Positions 1 through 9,542 of a stretch of 64,000 nt of DNA are shown here, in pieces. This stretch comes from Corynebacterium suedekumii (GTDB lineage Bacteria > Actinomycetota > Actinomycetes > Mycobacteriales > Mycobacteriaceae): the NCBI RefSeq assembly GCF_030252185.1, contig NZ_CP126970.1, positions 1,178,001 through 1,242,000 on the forward strand, read 5' to 3'. The notes beneath the pieces were generated by a model. The model was given only the letters and a program-made list of their open reading frames with translations. It searched no databases and was not told the DNA's origin. Both the position numbers and the translations under genes were made by a program. Position 1 is the stretch's first letter. Every line of letters starts with the position of its first letter.

Positions 1-243
1 TCCACGCTTATCGCGAGATAACTGATCCCTTCCGATCTTGATGCACGGGTCTTGTACCCCGTCAGGAGCACTTCCAGAAAGCTGTGGTTTGCCCACGCCC
101 TGGAACCCTCCCGGCCAGTCATGGCAATCAGGAACTGGCGTTGCGCCCTGGCCCCGAGCCCGGACAACGTTATAGAGAAATCGAGAAGCGAATTCCCACC
201 GCTCCTAAAATGTGATGTGGGACTAGCGAGGAAGAGGATAAGC
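1..243 (+). promoter_or_regulatory. Leader of the S10 ribosomal operon
   Basis: No convincing gene lies here. The rpsJ frame is open back to an ATG at 52, but the extra residues resemble no S10 protein, so this is read as untranslated leader. A purine-rich Shine-Dalgarno stretch (GAGGAAGAGG, 228-237) lies just before the GTG at 244. The promoter is not clear and may lie upstream of the window. Confidence 0.5.
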
Positions 244-549
244 GTGGCCGGACAGAAGATCCGCATTCGGCTTAAGGCCTACGACCACGAGGCGATCGAC
301 GCATCCGCGAAGAAGATCGTCGAGACCGTCACCCGTACGGGTGCCCGCGTCGTCGGCCCGGTGCCGTTGCCCACCGAGAAGAACGTGTACGCCGTTATTC
401 GTTCTCCCCACAAGTACAAGGATTCTCGCGAGCACTTCGAGATGCGCACTCACAAGCGCCTGATCGACATCCTCGACCCGACGCCGAAGACGGTTGATGC
501 CCTCATGCGCATCGATCTTCCGGCCAGCGTCGACGTGAACATTCAGTGA
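244..549 (+). CDS. rpsJ: 30S ribosomal protein S10
   Basis: S10 is a small-subunit head protein; in other bacteria it also pairs with NusB in antitermination. The 101-residue product begins [16 protein letters not shown], the normal start of actinobacterial S10, and ends at the usual place. I chose GTG 244 over the upstream ATG at 52 because the length fits the family and a Shine-Dalgarno sequence sits 6-7 bases before it. It is the first gene of the S10 operon; rplC follows after 32 bases. Confidence 0.96.
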   Translation: MAGQKIRIRLKAYDHEAIDASAKKIVETVTRTGARVVGPVPLPTEKNVYAVIRSPHKYKDSREHFEMRTHKRLIDILDPTPKTVDALMRIDLPASVDVNIQ

Positions 550-581
550 TCGACGAAATACTTGGCACCGGAGAATAAATA

Positions 582-1238
582 ATGAGTGAAAACGAGATCA
601 AGGGAATCCTGGGCACCAAGCTCGGTATGACCCAGGTCTTCGACGAGGACAACCGTGTTATCCCGGTGACCGTCGTCGAGGCCGGGCCGTGCGTGGTCAC
701 CCAGATTCGCACCAAGGACACCGATGGCTACACCGCCATCCAGATCGCCTTCGGCGACATCGACCCGCGTAAGGCCAACAAGCCTGCCGCAGGTCACTTC
801 AAGAAGGCCGGCGTTACCCCCCGCCGCCACGTGGCTGAGATTCGCATGGACGATGTCTCCGGCTACGAGGTCGGTCAGGACTTCACCGTGGACATCTTCG
901 AGGGCATCACCTACGTCGACGTCACCGGTACCTCCAAGGGCAAGGGCTTCGCCGGCGGCATGAAGCGCCACGGCTTCGCCGGCCAGGGTGCCGCTCACGG
1001 TAACCAGGCCGCCCACCGTCGCGTGGGTGGCATCGGCGCCGCCGCGACCCCGGGCCGCATCTTCAAGGGCAAGCGTATGGCTGGCCGCATGGGTAATGAC
1101 CGCGTCACCACCCAGAACCTCAAGGTTCAGAAGATTGACGCTGATGCCAACCTGCTGCTCATCAAGGGTGCGATCCCGGGTGCGCGCGGCGGCATCGTCA
1201 CCGTTAAGACCGCAGTGAAGGGCGGTGCACACGCATGA
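582..1238 (+). CDS. rplC: 50S ribosomal protein L3
   Basis: L3 is an early assembly protein of the large subunit and reaches toward the peptidyl transferase centre. The 218-residue product starts [20 protein letters not shown] and carries the long glycine-rich central loop ([19 protein letters not shown]) that penetrates the rRNA core. A GGAGAATAA ribosome binding stretch precedes ATG 582. Its stop codon overlaps the start of rplD by four bases (ATGA), indicating translational coupling. Confidence 0.98.
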   Translation: MSENEIKGILGTKLGMTQVFDEDNRVIPVTVVEAGPCVVTQIRTKDTDGYTAIQIAFGDIDPRKANKPAAGHFKKAGVTPRRHVAEIRMDDVSGYEVGQDFTVDIFEGITYVDVTGTSKGKGFAGGMKRHGFAGQGAAHGNQAAHRRVGGIGAAATPGRIFKGKRMAGRMGNDRVTTQNLKVQKIDADANLLLIKGAIPGARGGIVTVKTAVKGGAHA

Positions 1239-1888
1239 CCAATCTGAAGCTCGACGTCCACACCGCCGAGGGCAAGACCGACGGCCAGGTGGAGCTCCCG
1301 GCCGAGATCTTTGACCGCGAGGTGTCCATCGCTCTGATGCACCAGGTGGTCAACGCACAGCTCGCCGGCGCCCGCCAGGGCACCCACTCCACCAAGACCC
1401 GCGCCGAGGTGCGTGGCGGCGGCCGCAAGCCGTTCCGCCAGAAGGGCACCGGCCGCGCCCGCCAGGGCTCGATCCGTGCTCCGCACTTCACCGGTGGTGG
1501 TATCTCGCACGGCCCGAAGCCGCGCGACTACTCCCAGCGCACCCCCAAGAAGATGAAGGCCGCCGCTCTCTGCGGTGCCCTGACCAACCGTGCCCAGGCT
1601 GATCGCATCCACGTGATCACCGAGCTGGTTCCGGGTCAGACCCCGTCGACCAAGTCGGCCCGCGCCTTCTTCGAGCGTCTCACCGACCGACGCAACATCC
1701 TGTTCGTCGTCGGCCGCGAGGACCTCAACGCCCGTCGCAGCGCCAACAACCTGCCGGGTGTCCACATCCTGGACGCCGGTCAGCTGAACACCTACGACGT
1801 GCTTCACGCCGACGATGTCGTGTTCTCCGTTGAGGCCCTGCATGCCTTCATCAACCGCAACAAGGTTGCGGACCAGGAGGAGAACTAA
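1235..1888 (+). CDS. rplD: 50S ribosomal protein L4
   Basis: L4 lines the peptide exit tunnel. In Escherichia coli it also autoregulates the S10 operon; whether that holds here cannot be seen from sequence. The 217-residue product has the typical basic extended loop ([20 protein letters not shown], about residues 51-70) that inserts into 23S rRNA. Start overlaps rplC (ATGA) and stop overlaps the rplW start (TAATG), so rplC-rplD-rplW are tightly coupled. Confidence 0.98.
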   Translation: MTNLKLDVHTAEGKTDGQVELPAEIFDREVSIALMHQVVNAQLAGARQGTHSTKTRAEVRGGGRKPFRQKGTGRARQGSIRAPHFTGGGISHGPKPRDYSQRTPKKMKAAALCGALTNRAQADRIHVITELVPGQTPSTKSARAFFERLTDRRNILFVVGREDLNARRSANNLPGVHILDAGQLNTYDVLHADDVVFSVEALHAFINRNKVADQEEN

Positions 1889-2193
1889 TGGCCAAGATCG
1901 CAAACCCGCGCGACATCATCATCGCCCCGGTGGTCTCCGAGAAGTCCTACGGCCTGATGGAGCAGAACGTGTACACGTTCCTCGTCGACCCGGCTTCCAA
2001 CAAGACCCAGATCAAGATCGCCGTCGAGGAGATCTTCGGCGTCAAGGTCGCTTCCGTCAACACCGCCAACCGTGAGGGCAAGCGCAAGCGCACCCGCACC
2101 GGTTACGGTCAGCGCAAGTCGACCAAGCGCGCCTACGTGACCCTCCGTGAGGGCAGCGACTCCATCGACATCTTCGGCGGCTCCGCCGCCTAA
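1888..2193 (+). CDS. rplW: 50S ribosomal protein L23
   Basis: L23 sits at the exit-tunnel mouth and is the docking point for trigger factor and signal recognition particle. The 101-residue product is full length, with the conserved N-terminal [15 protein letters not shown] and the basic [19 protein letters not shown] loop. Its ATG shares one base with the rplD stop. rplB follows after 24 bases behind a GAGAAAAGGA binding site. Confidence 0.98.
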   Translation: MAKIANPRDIIIAPVVSEKSYGLMEQNVYTFLVDPASNKTQIKIAVEEIFGVKVASVNTANREGKRKRTRTGYGQRKSTKRAYVTLREGSDSIDIFGGSAA

Positions 2194-2217
2194 GGCGTCG
2201 AGAGAAAAGGACACATT

Positions 2218-3054
2218 ATGGCTATTCGTAAGTACAAGCCGACAACCCCGGGTCGCCGCCAGAGCTCCGTCTCCATGTTCGACGAGATCACTCGTTCGAC
2301 CCCGGAGAAGTCTCTGCTGCGCCCGATCCACAAGACCGGTGGCCGTAACACCCACGGTCACATCACCACCCGTCACAAGGGTGGCGGACACAAGCGTCGC
2401 TACCGCGTCATCGACTTCCGTCGCAACGACAAGGACGGCATCCTGGCCAAGGTCGCTCACATCGAGTACGACCCGAACCGGACCGCCAACATCGCGCTGC
2501 TCCACTACTACGACGGCGAGAAGCGTTACATCCTCGCCCCGAAGGGCCTGAAGCAGGGCACCATCGTCGAGTCCGGCGCCAACGCCGACATCAAGGTGGG
2601 CAACAACCTGCCGCTGCGCAACATCCCGACCGGTACCACCATCCATAACGTGGAGCTGAAGCCGGGCGCCGGCGCCAAGCTCGCCCGTTCCGCCGGTTCG
2701 TCCATCCAGCTGCTCGGTAAGGAAGGCACCTACGCGGTCCTGCGTATGCCCTCCACCGAGATCCGCCGCGTGGACATCCGTTGCCGCGCGACCGTCGGTG
2801 AGGTCGGCAACGCCGACCAGATCAACATCCGTTGGGGCAAGGCCGGCCGTATGCGCTGGAAGGGCGTTCGCCCTTCCGTCCGTGGTGTCGTCATGAACCC
2901 GGTCGACCACCCGCACGGTGGCGGCGAGGGCAAGACCTCGGGTGGTCGCCACCCGGTGTCGCCGTGGGGCCAGAAGGAAGGCCGCACCCGCAACCCGAAC
3001 CGTTACTCGAACAACATGATCGTGCGTCGCCGCCGGTCCAACAAGAAGCGCTAA
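2218..3054 (+). CDS. rplB: 50S ribosomal protein L2
   Basis: L2 is the most conserved large-subunit protein and is needed for subunit joining and peptidyl transferase activity. The 278-residue product is complete. It carries the C-terminal [13 protein letters not shown] motif, which contains the histidine known to be important for peptidyl transfer, followed by the usual basic tail ending RRRRSNKKR. Fourth gene of the S10 operon; rpsS follows 15 bases later. Confidence 0.98.
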   Translation: MAIRKYKPTTPGRRQSSVSMFDEITRSTPEKSLLRPIHKTGGRNTHGHITTRHKGGGHKRRYRVIDFRRNDKDGILAKVAHIEYDPNRTANIALLHYYDGEKRYILAPKGLKQGTIVESGANADIKVGNNLPLRNIPTGTTIHNVELKPGAGAKLARSAGSSIQLLGKEGTYAVLRMPSTEIRRVDIRCRATVGEVGNADQINIRWGKAGRMRWKGVRPSVRGVVMNPVDHPHGGGEGKTSGGRHPVSPWGQKEGRTRNPNRYSNNMIVRRRRSNKKR

Positions 3055-3069
3055 GAGGAGGTAAACGAT

Positions 3070-3348
3070 ATGCCACGCAGCCTGAAGAAGGGCCCGTTCG
3101 TCGACGAGCACCTCCTCAACAAGGTGGACGCTCAGAACGACAAGGGCACCAAGCAGGTCATCAAGACCTGGTCCCGCCGTTCCACCATTCTCCCAGACTT
3201 CATCGGTCACACCTTCGCCGTCCACGACGGCCGCAAGCACGTGCCGGTGTTCGTGGACGACTCCATGGTCGGCCACAAGCTCGGTGAGTTCGCACCCACC
3301 AAGACCTTCAAGGGTCACGTCAAGGACGACAAGAAGGGACGTCGATAG
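3070..3348 (+). CDS. rpsS: 30S ribosomal protein S19
   Basis: S19 forms a head complex with S13 and touches the A-site tRNA region. The product has 92 residues, the family's normal length, and begins [16 protein letters not shown] near-perfect Shine-Dalgarno sequence (AGAGGAGG, 3054-3061) sits in the 15-base gap after rplB. rplV follows two bases after the stop. Confidence 0.98.
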   Translation: MPRSLKKGPFVDEHLLNKVDAQNDKGTKQVIKTWSRRSTILPDFIGHTFAVHDGRKHVPVFVDDSMVGHKLGEFAPTKTFKGHVKDDKKGRR

Positions 3349-3350
3349 CG

Positions 3351-3713
3351 ATGAGTGACACCATCACCTCCGCACGCGCGACGGCCAAGTACGTCCGCAC
3401 CTCCCCGATGAAGGCTCGCCGCGTCCTTGACCTGGTCCGCGGCAAGTCCGTCGCCGAGGCCCTCGCCATCCTGAAGTACGCTCCGCAGGACGCCGCGAAG
3501 CCGGTGGCCAAGGTCGTCGCATCCGCGGCCGCCAACGCAGAGAACAACTTCGGCCTGGATCCGCGCACCCTGGTCATCTCCGAGGCTTTCGCCAACGAGG
3601 GTCCGACCATGCGTCGTTTCCAGCCGCGCGCACAGGGCCGTGCTTTCCAGATCCGTAAGCGTTCCAGCCACATCACCGTTGTGGTTGAGAGCCAGAAGGA
3701 AGGGGCCAAGTAG
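3351..3713 (+). CDS. rplV: 50S ribosomal protein L22
   Basis: L22 reaches down the exit tunnel with a long beta hairpin; changes in this hairpin cause macrolide resistance in other bacteria. The 120-residue product includes the conserved [19 protein letters not shown] start and the hairpin region ([20 protein letters not shown]). No deletions in the hairpin are apparent. The stop codon TAG shares its last base with the GTG start of rpsC. Confidence 0.98.
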   Translation: MSDTITSARATAKYVRTSPMKARRVLDLVRGKSVAEALAILKYAPQDAAKPVAKVVASAAANAENNFGLDPRTLVISEAFANEGPTMRRFQPRAQGRAFQIRKRSSHITVVVESQKEGAK

Positions 3714-4468
3714 TGGGCCAGAAGATTCATCCTCACGGCCTCCGGCTGGGCATCACTTCCGACTGGAAGTCCCACTGGTACGCCGAGAAGCAGTACGCCG
3801 ATTACCTCGCCGAGGACATCAAGATCCGTGAGTTCCTGTCCAAGGGCCTGGATCGCGCCGGCATCGCCGACGTCGTCATCGAGCGCACCCGTGACCGCGT
3901 CCGCGTCGACATTCACACCGCCCGCCCGGGCATCGTGATCGGTCGCCGCGGTGCTGAGGCCGACCGCATCCGCCGCGAGCTGGAGAAGCTCACCGGCAAG
4001 ATGGTCGCCCTCAACATCCTCGAGGTCAAGAACATCGACGCCAACGCAGCTCTGGTGGCTCAGTCCATCGCCGAGCAGCTGGTCAACCGTGTCGCGTTCC
4101 GTCGCGCCATGCGTAAGGCCATCCAGTCCGCCATGCGCCAGCCGCAGGTCAAGGGCATCAAGGTCGTGTGCTCCGGTCGTCTCGGCGGTGCCGAGATGTC
4201 CCGCACCGAGCGCTACCACGAGGGTCGCGTTCCGCTGCACACCCTGCGCGCCGAGATCGACTACGGCACCCACGAGGCCCACACCACCTTCGGACGCATC
4301 GGCGTCAAGGTGTGGATCTACAAGGGTGACGTCGTCGGCGGTCGTCGCGAGTCCGAGATCAACGCCCCGGCCGAGCGCCGTGGCCGCGGTGACCGCAACG
4401 AGCGTGGCGGTCGTCCGCGCCGTGGCGGTGCCCGTCGCCAGCGCGCCGAGCAGAAGCAGGAGGGCTAA
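3713..4468 (+). CDS. rpsC: 30S ribosomal protein S3
   Basis: S3 lines the mRNA entry channel and has helicase-like activity with S4 and S5. The 251-residue product starts at a GTG ([20 protein letters not shown]) and contains the KH domain with the GxxG motif seen as GRRG (about residues 82-85). The C-terminal 35 residues form an Arg/Gly-rich tail ([16 protein letters not shown]), longer than in E. coli but usual in actinobacteria. Start overlaps rplV by one base. Confidence 0.98.
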   Translation: MGQKIHPHGLRLGITSDWKSHWYAEKQYADYLAEDIKIREFLSKGLDRAGIADVVIERTRDRVRVDIHTARPGIVIGRRGAEADRIRRELEKLTGKMVALNILEVKNIDANAALVAQSIAEQLVNRVAFRRAMRKAIQSAMRQPQVKGIKVVCSGRLGGAEMSRTERYHEGRVPLHTLRAEIDYGTHEAHTTFGRIGVKVWIYKGDVVGGRRESEINAPAERRGRGDRNERGGRPRRGGARRQRAEQKQEG

Positions 4469-4470
4469 GA

Positions 4471-4887
4471 ATGCTTATCCCCAAGCGCGTGAAGTACCGT
4501 CGCCAGCACCGTCCGCACCGCTCGGGCGTGTCCAAGGGCGGCAACCGCATCACCTTCGGTGACTACGGCATCCAGGCTCTCGAGCCGGCCTACATCACCA
4601 ACCGTCAGATCGAGTCCGCACGTATCGCCATCAACCGCCACGTCAAGCGTGGTGGCAAGGTGTGGATCAACATCTTCCCGGATCGTCCGCTGACCCAGAA
4701 GCCGCTCGGCGTGCGTATGGGTTCCGGTAAGGGCCCGGTCGAGAAGTGGGTCGCCAACGTCAAGCCGGGTCGCGTTCTCTTCGAGATGAGCTACCCCGAC
4801 GAGGCCACCGCCCTCGAGGCTCTGCGCCGCGCCGGCCAGAAGCTGCCCTGCAAGGTCCGCATCATCAAGAAGGAGGACCAGTTCTAA
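4471..4887 (+). CDS. rplP: 50S ribosomal protein L16
   Basis: L16 organises the A-site tRNA binding region of the large subunit. The 138-residue product is the normal length and begins [17 protein letters not shown]. The conserved [10 protein letters not shown] loop is present at about residues 81-90. It starts two bases after rpsC, and its TAA overlaps the rpmC ATG by one base (TAATG). Confidence 0.98.
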   Translation: MLIPKRVKYRRQHRPHRSGVSKGGNRITFGDYGIQALEPAYITNRQIESARIAINRHVKRGGKVWINIFPDRPLTQKPLGVRMGSGKGPVEKWVANVKPGRVLFEMSYPDEATALEALRRAGQKLPCKVRIIKKEDQF

Positions 4888-5117
4888 TGGCAACCGGTAC
4901 CCCTGCTTTCGAGTACCGCGAGCTCGACGCCGCTGAGCTCGAGACTCGCCTGACCGAGGCCAAGGAAGAGCTGTTCAACCTGCGCTTCCAGCTCGCCACC
5001 GGTCAGCTGACCAACAACCGCCGCCTTCGCACGGTCAAGCGCGACATCGCCCGCATCTACACCGTTATCCGCGAGCGTGAGCTGGGCCTGTCCGTCGTCC
5101 CGGGAGCTGAGGCTTAA
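4887..5117 (+). CDS. rpmC: 50S ribosomal protein L29
   Basis: L29 lies beside L23 at the exit tunnel. The reading frame is open upstream to 4746, inside rplP, but the true start is ATG 4887, overlapping the rplP stop by one base. This gives a 76-residue two-helix protein with the family signature [14 protein letters not shown] and the basic [12 protein letters not shown] segment. The N-terminal dozen residues exceed the E. coli form but are usual in actinobacteria. Confidence 0.97.
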   Translation: MATGTPAFEYRELDAAELETRLTEAKEELFNLRFQLATGQLTNNRRLRTVKRDIARIYTVIRERELGLSVVPGAEA

Positions 5118-5119
5118 TC

Positions 5120-5401
5120 ATGAGTGAGGCAACTGTGAACGACAAGAAGGAGAAGGGCGCCCGCAAGGTCCGCACCGGCTACGTGGTTTCTGACAAGATG
5201 CAGAAGACCATCGTGGTCGAGCTGGAGGACCGTAAGCAGCACGCTCTCTACGGCAAGACCATCCGCTCCAACTCCAAGGTCAAGGCCCACGATGAGAACG
5301 GGGAAGCCGGCGTCGGCGACCGCGTCCGCATCGAGGAGACCCGTCCGCTGTCCAAGGACAAGCACTACCGACTCCTGGAGATCGTGGAGAAGGCCAAGTA
5401 G
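5120..5401 (+). CDS. rpsQ: 30S ribosomal protein S17
   Basis: S17 is a primary 16S rRNA binding protein with an OB fold. The 93-residue product has the [16 protein letters not shown] strand pair and the conserved [21 protein letters not shown]-terminal half. Eight or so extra N-terminal residues are hydrophilic. It is the last gene of this S10 operon: a strong GC-rich hairpin follows, and the next ribosomal gene (rplN) lies about 10.8 kb further on. Confidence 0.98.
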   Translation: MSEATVNDKKEKGARKVRTGYVVSDKMQKTIVVELEDRKQHALYGKTIRSNSKVKAHDENGEAGVGDRVRIEETRPLSKDKHYRLLEIVEKAK

Positions 5402-5430
5402 GAGCTCTCTTAACGACGCCCAGCGTCCCC

Positions 5431-5466
5431 GGCCCCGCCACAACCCCCGAGGTTGTGTGCGGGGCC
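5431..5466 (+). terminator. Hairpin terminator after the S10 operon
   Basis: GGCCCCGC (5431-5438) pairs with GCGGGGCC (5459-5466), and CACAACC (5439-5445) pairs with GGTTGTG (5451-5457), leaving a five-base loop and one bulged T. No T run follows, so termination may need help from other factors. Confidence 0.7.
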
Positions 5467-5551
5467 GCGGTGATTCCCGAACCTCATGTGAACCTGACAA
5501 TGTCCTAGTAATATGACGTGAACCACATCCCCCGTCCCCTCAACCCCTAGG

Positions 5552-7083
5552 ATGTCCATGTCCTTCATGTCTCGGAGCGCCATCATCGCTCCCAAGGAAT
5601 TCAACCGGTGGCTGATCCCACCGGCAGCGCTGGCGATCCACCTGTCCATCGGACAGGTCTACGCCTTCAGTGTGTTCAAGCTCCCCCTCATGGATCATTT
5701 CGACGTCCGAGAGGTCGCCGTCGGCTGGATCTTCTCGCTCGCCATCGGCATGCTCGGCCTGTCCTCCGCCATCGCCGGCACCTGGGTGGAGCGGGTGGGT
5801 CCCCGAGTCTCCATGGCCACCTCCGGCGCCTTCTGGGTGGTGGGTTTCTTCGTGGCCACCCTGGGCATCTACACCGGCCAGCTGTGGCTGGTCTATGTCG
5901 GCTACGGCCTCATCGGCGGTATCGGACTGGGCATCGGCTACATCTCGCCCGTGTCCACACTGATGAAGTGGTTCCCGGACCGCCCGGGCCTGGCCACGGG
6001 CCTCGCCATCATGGGCTTCGGTGGCGGTGCGCTCATCGCCAGCCCCGCCTCCAACTCGCTCATGGCCTTCTTCGGCGGGGGTTCCGAGACGTCCGAGCTG
6101 GCCAACGGTCTGCCGCAGACGTTCCTCACCCTCGCCATTCTCTACCTGGTCGTCATCGCCCTCGGTGCCTACGCCATCCGGTTGCCGCACCCGGACTGGC
6201 GGCCGAAGGGTACGACCACACGAAGGCCGTGGACAAGCTCATGCAGACCAAGGGCAGCGTCTCCGCCGACCGGGCGATCCGGACGCCGCAGTTCTGGCTG
6301 CTGTGGGTGGTCCTGTTCACCAACGTCACCGCCGGTATCGGCATCCTGGAGAATGCCGCCCCGATGATCAGCGACTACTTCCCGCACATCGCGGCGGGTG
6401 CGGCGGCCGGCTTCGTCGGTCTGCTGTCGCTGACCAACATGGGTGGCCGCTTCGTCTGGTCGACGGTGTCCGACTGGATCGGCCGCAAGAACATCTACAT
6501 GATCTACCTGGGTGTGGGCCTGCTCATGTATCTGACGATCGCCACCCTCGGTGCCTCGTCGATGGTCGTCTTCGTTCTCGCGGCGCTGGTCATCCTGTCG
6601 TTCTACGGTGGCGGCTTCGCCACCATCCCGGCGTACCTGCGTGACATGTTCGGTGTCTACCAGGTCGGTGCGATCCATGGTCGGCTGCTCACCGCTTGGT
6701 CGGCGGCCGGTATCGCTGGTCCGCTCATCGTCAACATGGTCGTCGAGTCACAGGCCTCCCGTGGTCTCGAGGGGCAGGATCTCTACCAGCTCAGCCTCTA
6801 CATCATGGCGGGTGTGCTGGCCGTCGGTTTCATCGCCAACTTCCTCATCCGCCCGGTGGCCGAGAAGAACTTCGTGGACCCAGCGATCGTCGAGGCGAAG
6901 ATCGAGGCGGACCGGCAGGCCGTCCTCGACGCGGAGGCGGAGGCCAAGGAGGCCGGGAAGACCGGCGGCAACTCCGGCGGCGTCCATGCCACGGTGTCCA
7001 TGATTCTCGCCCTGTTCATCGGAGCGAGCCTCGCCTTCGGTCTGTTCCAGACCGCGGTGAAGGCGGCGGGGCTGTTCATGTAG
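5552..7083 (+). pseudogene. OFA-family MFS transporter, frameshifted
   Basis: Twelve-helix major facilitator of the oxalate/formate antiporter (OFA) group, by eye; substrate unknown. The first half reads from ATG 5552 (RWLIPPAALAIHLSIGQVYAFSVF) to HPDWRP near 6203. The second half then continues one base out of phase as EGYDHTKAVDKLMQTK and runs to 7083. Adding one base in CGGCC(C/G)GAAGGG at 6203-6205 restores one protein of about 510 residues. Nothing else looks damaged, so this may be a sequencing error or a very recent mutation. A perfect hairpin terminator follows. The gene separates the S10 operon from an efflux locus. Confidence 0.8.
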
Positions 7084-7101
7084 CGACCGTCGTCTCCCGG
7101 T

Positions 7102-7126
7102 ACCCCTCACCCGGTGGGTGAGGGGT
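7102..7126 (+). terminator. Hairpin terminator after the OFA transporter
   Basis: A perfect 11-base-pair stem, ACCCCTCACCC (7102-7112) with GGGTGAGGGGT (7116-7126), and a three-base loop lie 18 bases after the stop codon. No long T run follows. Confidence 0.75.
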
Positions 7127-7192
7127 CATCTGATTCCGCAGCGTCTCAGTATTCGTTCAGTTAGTTGGGGGCTTAGCCTGAGAAATCTTATG

Positions 7193-7198
7193 TAGCTT
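7193..7198 (+). promoter_or_regulatory. Probable -10 box of a leaderless transcript (MacA-like gene)
   Basis: TAGCTT lies seven bases before ATG 7206, so transcription would begin at or next to the start codon. No Shine-Dalgarno sequence is visible, which agrees with leaderless initiation. The same geometry recurs before several other genes in this window. Confidence 0.4.
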
Positions 7199-7205
7199 CA
7201 GCCGT

Positions 7206-8872
7206 ATGGACGACAGACAGGCGACAGCGACCCCCGTATTCCGCAGGCGAAGGATCCTCATCCCGGCTGCGATCGGAGGCGTGGCCGCGCTCGTCGCCGC
7301 CGGATACCTCCTCACCCCGGCGGGGCCGGCGACGACGGTATCCGCCGACGACTACCGGGTGGTCAACCGGGACGACGTGGTCAGCCGCGTCATGGTCAGC
7401 GGTACCGTCGCCCCGCAACGCAGTGTCACCCTCTCTACCCATCTCAGCGGACCGGTGGACAGGCTGAACGTCAAGGTGGGGGACCATGTCAACGCGGAGC
7501 AGATCCTGGCCACCATCGACGTCTCGGCTCAGGAGCGTGAGCTGGACACCTAGCGCGCCCAGCAGGCGACCGGGGACGCCAGTGCGGTGTCCCAGCTGGA
7601 GCAGGCACAGCAGCAGTACCAGCAGTACAAGGACGGTCTCGACCAGGGGCTCAACCAGCAGGTGATCAGCGCTGAAGCCGCCCTCCGGACGGCCGACGGG
7701 CAGTACACCGAGGCGCAGGCGACCTTTGAGGCGAAGACCCGGGAACGCGCCACCGGATCCGAGGCGCAGATCAGGGAGCAGGGTACCGCCGTGGAGAATT
7801 CCCGCACCCAGGTCGTCTCCGCCGCCCTCGAGGCCCTGCGCAGCGGAGTGACCGCCGTGGACACCCTCGCCGGATCCGAACCGGAGGCTGGACAGCCCGG
7901 GCCGGCGGCGGAGAACGGCGCCGGGGCGGCAGGGGCGGTGATCGGCACGGCCGATTCCGTCAACCGCCTGCACGGCGCCGCTCAGACCCTCACCCAGAGT
8001 CAGCAGTCCTATGAGGCGACGCTGGAGAAGGTGGACCAGGACCTGGCCGCCCAGCAGCGTGCCGTGGGCAGGCATTCGAGGCGCGGAAGGAGGCGGCCAT
8101 CGCCCTCGAAGCGGCGCGGCTGGCGGCGAATCAGCAGCTGGCCACCCACGCCAGCGCCGTCGACCAGGCCTACCGCAGTGCCCAGGCGGCGCAGTCGGCC
8201 TCTGCCCAGGGCAGCAGCCAGCTGCAGGTCGACATCGCCGCCCGTGATGTGAGGACCCCGATGAGCGGGATCGTCACGTCGGTCGCGGCGGAGGAGGGAA
8301 AACCGGCGGCAGGAACGCTGCTCACGGTCGCGGACGAGGGAGCGCTGCTCGTCCGCACCGAGGTCAAGGAGATCGACGTCCCGCAGATCACGGTGGGTGA
8401 CACCGTCACCGTCACCACCCCGACCACCGGGGATCGTGAGTACCGGGGAACCGTGCGGTTCGTCTCCCCGGTGGCCTCACCGGGACCGGCGGCCGGCGAG
8501 GAGCAGCCGAAGGACCCCGGCAGCCGGAGGGCGACGTTCCCGGTGGAGATCGAGATCACCGGGCCCGTCGACGGCCTGCGGATCGGTGGTACGGCCAAGG
8601 CCCGGATCATCACCGACCGGGAGACCGGGGTGCTGGCCGTGACCCGTGACGCGGTCCTCGGGGACAACGGGGTCTCTTACGCCCTCGTCCTCGCCGAGCA
8701 GGACGGGGAGCATCAGGTGCAGCGACGCCAGGTGCGCCTCGGCGCTGCCAACGACATCGACGTCGCCGTCGTCGACGGTGAGCTCGCGGACGGCGACCGG
8801 GTGATCACCCAGCCGTCGGAGTTCCAGGAGTTCGAGGGACAGGACGTGGCGGTCGATGACGCACGTGATTGA
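7206..8872 (+). pseudogene. MacA/HlyD-like efflux adaptor, broken by a stop and a frameshift
   Basis: Membrane-fusion (periplasmic adaptor-like) protein that would partner the MacB-like ABC exporter encoded next. Residues 1-115 hold one N-terminal membrane helix and a lipoyl/biotinyl-like half (VAPQRSVTLSTHLSGPVDRL). An in-frame TAG (7551-7553) follows, probably from CAG. The same frame then continues through a Gln/Ala-rich coiled coil to about 8069. There one base seems lost (GTGGG C AGGCATTC), and the last part (RTPMSGIVTSVAAEEGKPA onward, barrel and C-terminal domains) reads in another frame to 8872. With both lesions repaired the protein has about 555 residues. It overlaps the ATPase gene by 17 bases. 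Confidence 0.8.
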
Positions 8873-9542
8873 GATGCGCGGCGTCGTCAAGCGGTACAAC
8901 ACCGGAACCCCCGCCGAGCTGACGGTGCTGCACGGCTGCGACTTCCACACCGACGCGGGGGAGTTCGTGTCCGTGGTGGGCACCTCCGGCTCCGGCAAAT
9001 CGACGCTCATGAACATCATCGGACTGCTCGACCGGCCCACGGCGGGCACGTACACCTTCAACGGCACCGACGTCCTGTCGGTCGGCGACGACGAACTGGC
9101 CCGCCACCGCAGCCGCAACATCGGCTTCATCTTCCAGAACTTCAACCTCATCGGGCGTATCGACGCCGTCCGCAACGTCGCCATGCCCATGATGTACGCC
9201 GGGGTGCCCGCCCGGGAACGCCACACCCGGGCCCGGGACCTGCTGGAGATGGTCGGCATGGCCGACCGCATGGACCATCTGCCCAACGAGCTCTCCGGCG
9301 GACAGAAACAGCGCGTCGCCATCGCCCGCGCCCTGGCCAACGACCCGGACCTGCTGCTGGCCGATGAACCGACCGGCGCCCTCGACTCCGCCACCGGGCG
9401 CATGGTCATGGACCTGTTCCACGAACTCAACCGGGACCACGGCAAGACCATCGTCTTCATCACCCACAACCCGGAGCTGGCCGCCGAGACCACCCGCGTG
9501 GTCACCATGGTCGACGGGGTCATCGACGGGAGTGCACCGTGA
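8856..9542 (+). CDS. MacB-type ABC transporter ATP-binding protein
   Basis: ATPase subunit of a MacAB/LolCDE-like exporter at the cytoplasmic face of the membrane. The 228-residue product has Walker A GTSGSGKST (42-50), signature LSGGQKQR (about 146-153) and Walker B LLLADEPTGAL (about 167-177). Its start lies inside the end of the adaptor gene, and its stop overlaps the permease start (GTGA), so the three genes form an operon. Exported substrate unknown: candidates for this class are antibiotics, peptides or lipids. Confidence 0.93.
   Translation: MTHVIEMRGVVKRYNTGTPAELTVLHGCDFHTDAGEFVSVVGTSGSGKSTLMNIIGLLDRPTAGTYTFNGTDVLSVGDDELARHRSRNIGFIFQNFNLIGRIDAVRNVAMPMMYAGVPARERHTRARDLLEMVGMADRMDHLPNELSGGQKQRVAIARALANDPDLLLADEPTGALDSATGRMVMDLFHELNRDHGKTIVFITHNPELAAETTRVVTMVDGVIDGSAP
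9155..9167 (+). repeat. 13-base element GCGTATCGACGCC, copy 1
   Basis: Exact copy of a 13-mer found eight times in the window. This one is inside the ABC ATPase gene, encoding part of GRIDAV. Confidence 0.6.

Noticed and set aside
52..243. Upstream extension of rpsJ
   Set aside because: No S10 homolog has this extra stretch, and a good ribosome binding site precedes GTG 244.
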